From Tianweitania sediminis (lineage in GTDB: Bacteria; Pseudomonadota; Alphaproteobacteria; Rhizobiales; Rhizobiaceae), in contig NZ_JAGIYY010000009.1 in assembly GCF_017813335.1 (NCBI RefSeq), positions 122,864 through 186,863 of the forward strand: DNA of 64,000 nucleotides, in the 5' to 3' direction. Position 1 is the stretch's first letter. Each line of letters starts with the position of its first letter. The position numbers and the translations under genes are program-made. This document shows positions 63,686 through 64,000 of the stretch, one piece after another. Below the pieces are notes generated by a model. The model did no database searches, was not told where the DNA came from, and saw only the letters and a list, made by a program, of their open reading frames with translations.

Positions 63686-64000
63686 ATGGCCAAAGGTAAA
63701 TTCGAGCGTAACAAGCCGCATGTGAACATTGGCACGATTGGTCACGTTGACCATGGCAAGACGTCGTTGACGGCAGCGATCACGAAGTACTTCGGCGAGT
63801 TCAAGGCGTATGATCAGATCGACGCTGCGCCGGAAGAAAAGGCCCGCGGCATCACGATCTCGACGGCGCACGTCGAATATGAAACGCCGAACCGTCATTA
63901 TGCCCACGTTGATTGCCCCGGCCACGCCGACTACGTGAAGAACATGATCACGGGTGCAGCGCAGATGGACGGCGCGATCCTGGTTGTGTCGGCTGCCGAC
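63686..64000 (+). CDS. tuf: Elongation factor Tu, 5' part (cut by window end)
   Basis: 105 codons visible: [20 protein letters not shown], then [11 protein letters not shown] (P-loop G1), the switch I region [17 protein letters not shown] and [20 protein letters not shown] (G3). EF-Tu delivers aminoacyl-tRNA to the ribosome. A GAGGAAAGAGAG stretch precedes the ATG. The roughly 200 bp upstream hold a TATATG -10-like element (63557-63562) but no clear matching -35. Confidence 0.97.
   Translation, partial: MAKGKFERNKPHVNIGTIGHVDHGKTSLTAAITKYFGEFKAYDQIDAAPEEKARGITISTAHVEYETPNRHYAHVDCPGHADYVKNMITGAAQMDGAILVVSAAD

Overview
This window is chromosomal DNA from an alphaproteobacterium of the order Hyphomicrobiales (Rhizobiales), probably near the Phyllobacteriaceae or Brucellaceae. 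The pointers are an EipB envelope protein, BA14K and DUF1236 proteins, the local order gyrA-coaD-cyclophilins-queA-tgt, an Anbu operon, a bacteriophytochrome, and an rlmB-tRNA-tuf neighbourhood. The DNA is GC-rich and densely coded. Many genes overlap by 4 bp, and TTG and GTG starts are common. I see no insertion sequence, prophage, integrase, rRNA or CRISPR array.

Layout. 1-9.4 kb holds housekeeping genes: a RidA fragment, eipB, marC, gyrA, a small membrane protein, coaD, two cyclophilins, a YdcZ transporter, queA and tgt. The Tgt appears to lack most of its zinc ligands. 9.4-14.2 kb carries a stand-alone RAM-domain protein and a four-gene operon (circularly permuted ATP-grasp, alpha-E, transglutaminase, Anbu protease). 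14.2-22.8 kb has BA14K, an L,D-transpeptidase, a three-gene bacteriophytochrome signalling operon, tRNA-Lys, purU and small metabolic genes.

22.8-37.8 kb is the most distinctive region. One seven-gene operon encodes a UDP-glucuronate decarboxylase, three tandem CgeB-like glycosyltransferases, a GT4 enzyme and two sugar epimerases. Divergent from it are UDP-glucose dehydrogenase and two oxidoreductases. Facing these is an operon of myo-inositol-phosphate synthase, a histidine phosphatase, a methyltransferase and a clan-A glycosidase whose barrel halves are in swapped order. Together these genes look like a pathway for an inositol-containing (GlcA/Xyl) glycoside.

38-43.5 kb holds a PaoABC-type molybdenum aldehyde oxidoreductase, a catalase-like protein and a stress-type flavin-binding protein, behind a candidate general-stress promoter. 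45.6-53.6 kb is the SUF iron-sulfur cluster system (iscS-like, sufB, a GFA-like gene, sufC, sufD, sufS, sufT, sufA). 54-64 kb has TfoX-like, DEAD-box helicase, nadK, tRNA-Thr, DUF1622, an Mfd-family helicase, rlmB, tRNA-Tyr, tRNA-Gly, a GT87 membrane protein and the start of tuf. Start codons were chosen from ribosome binding sites and overlaps read by eye; family names come from recognised motifs, not from searches.
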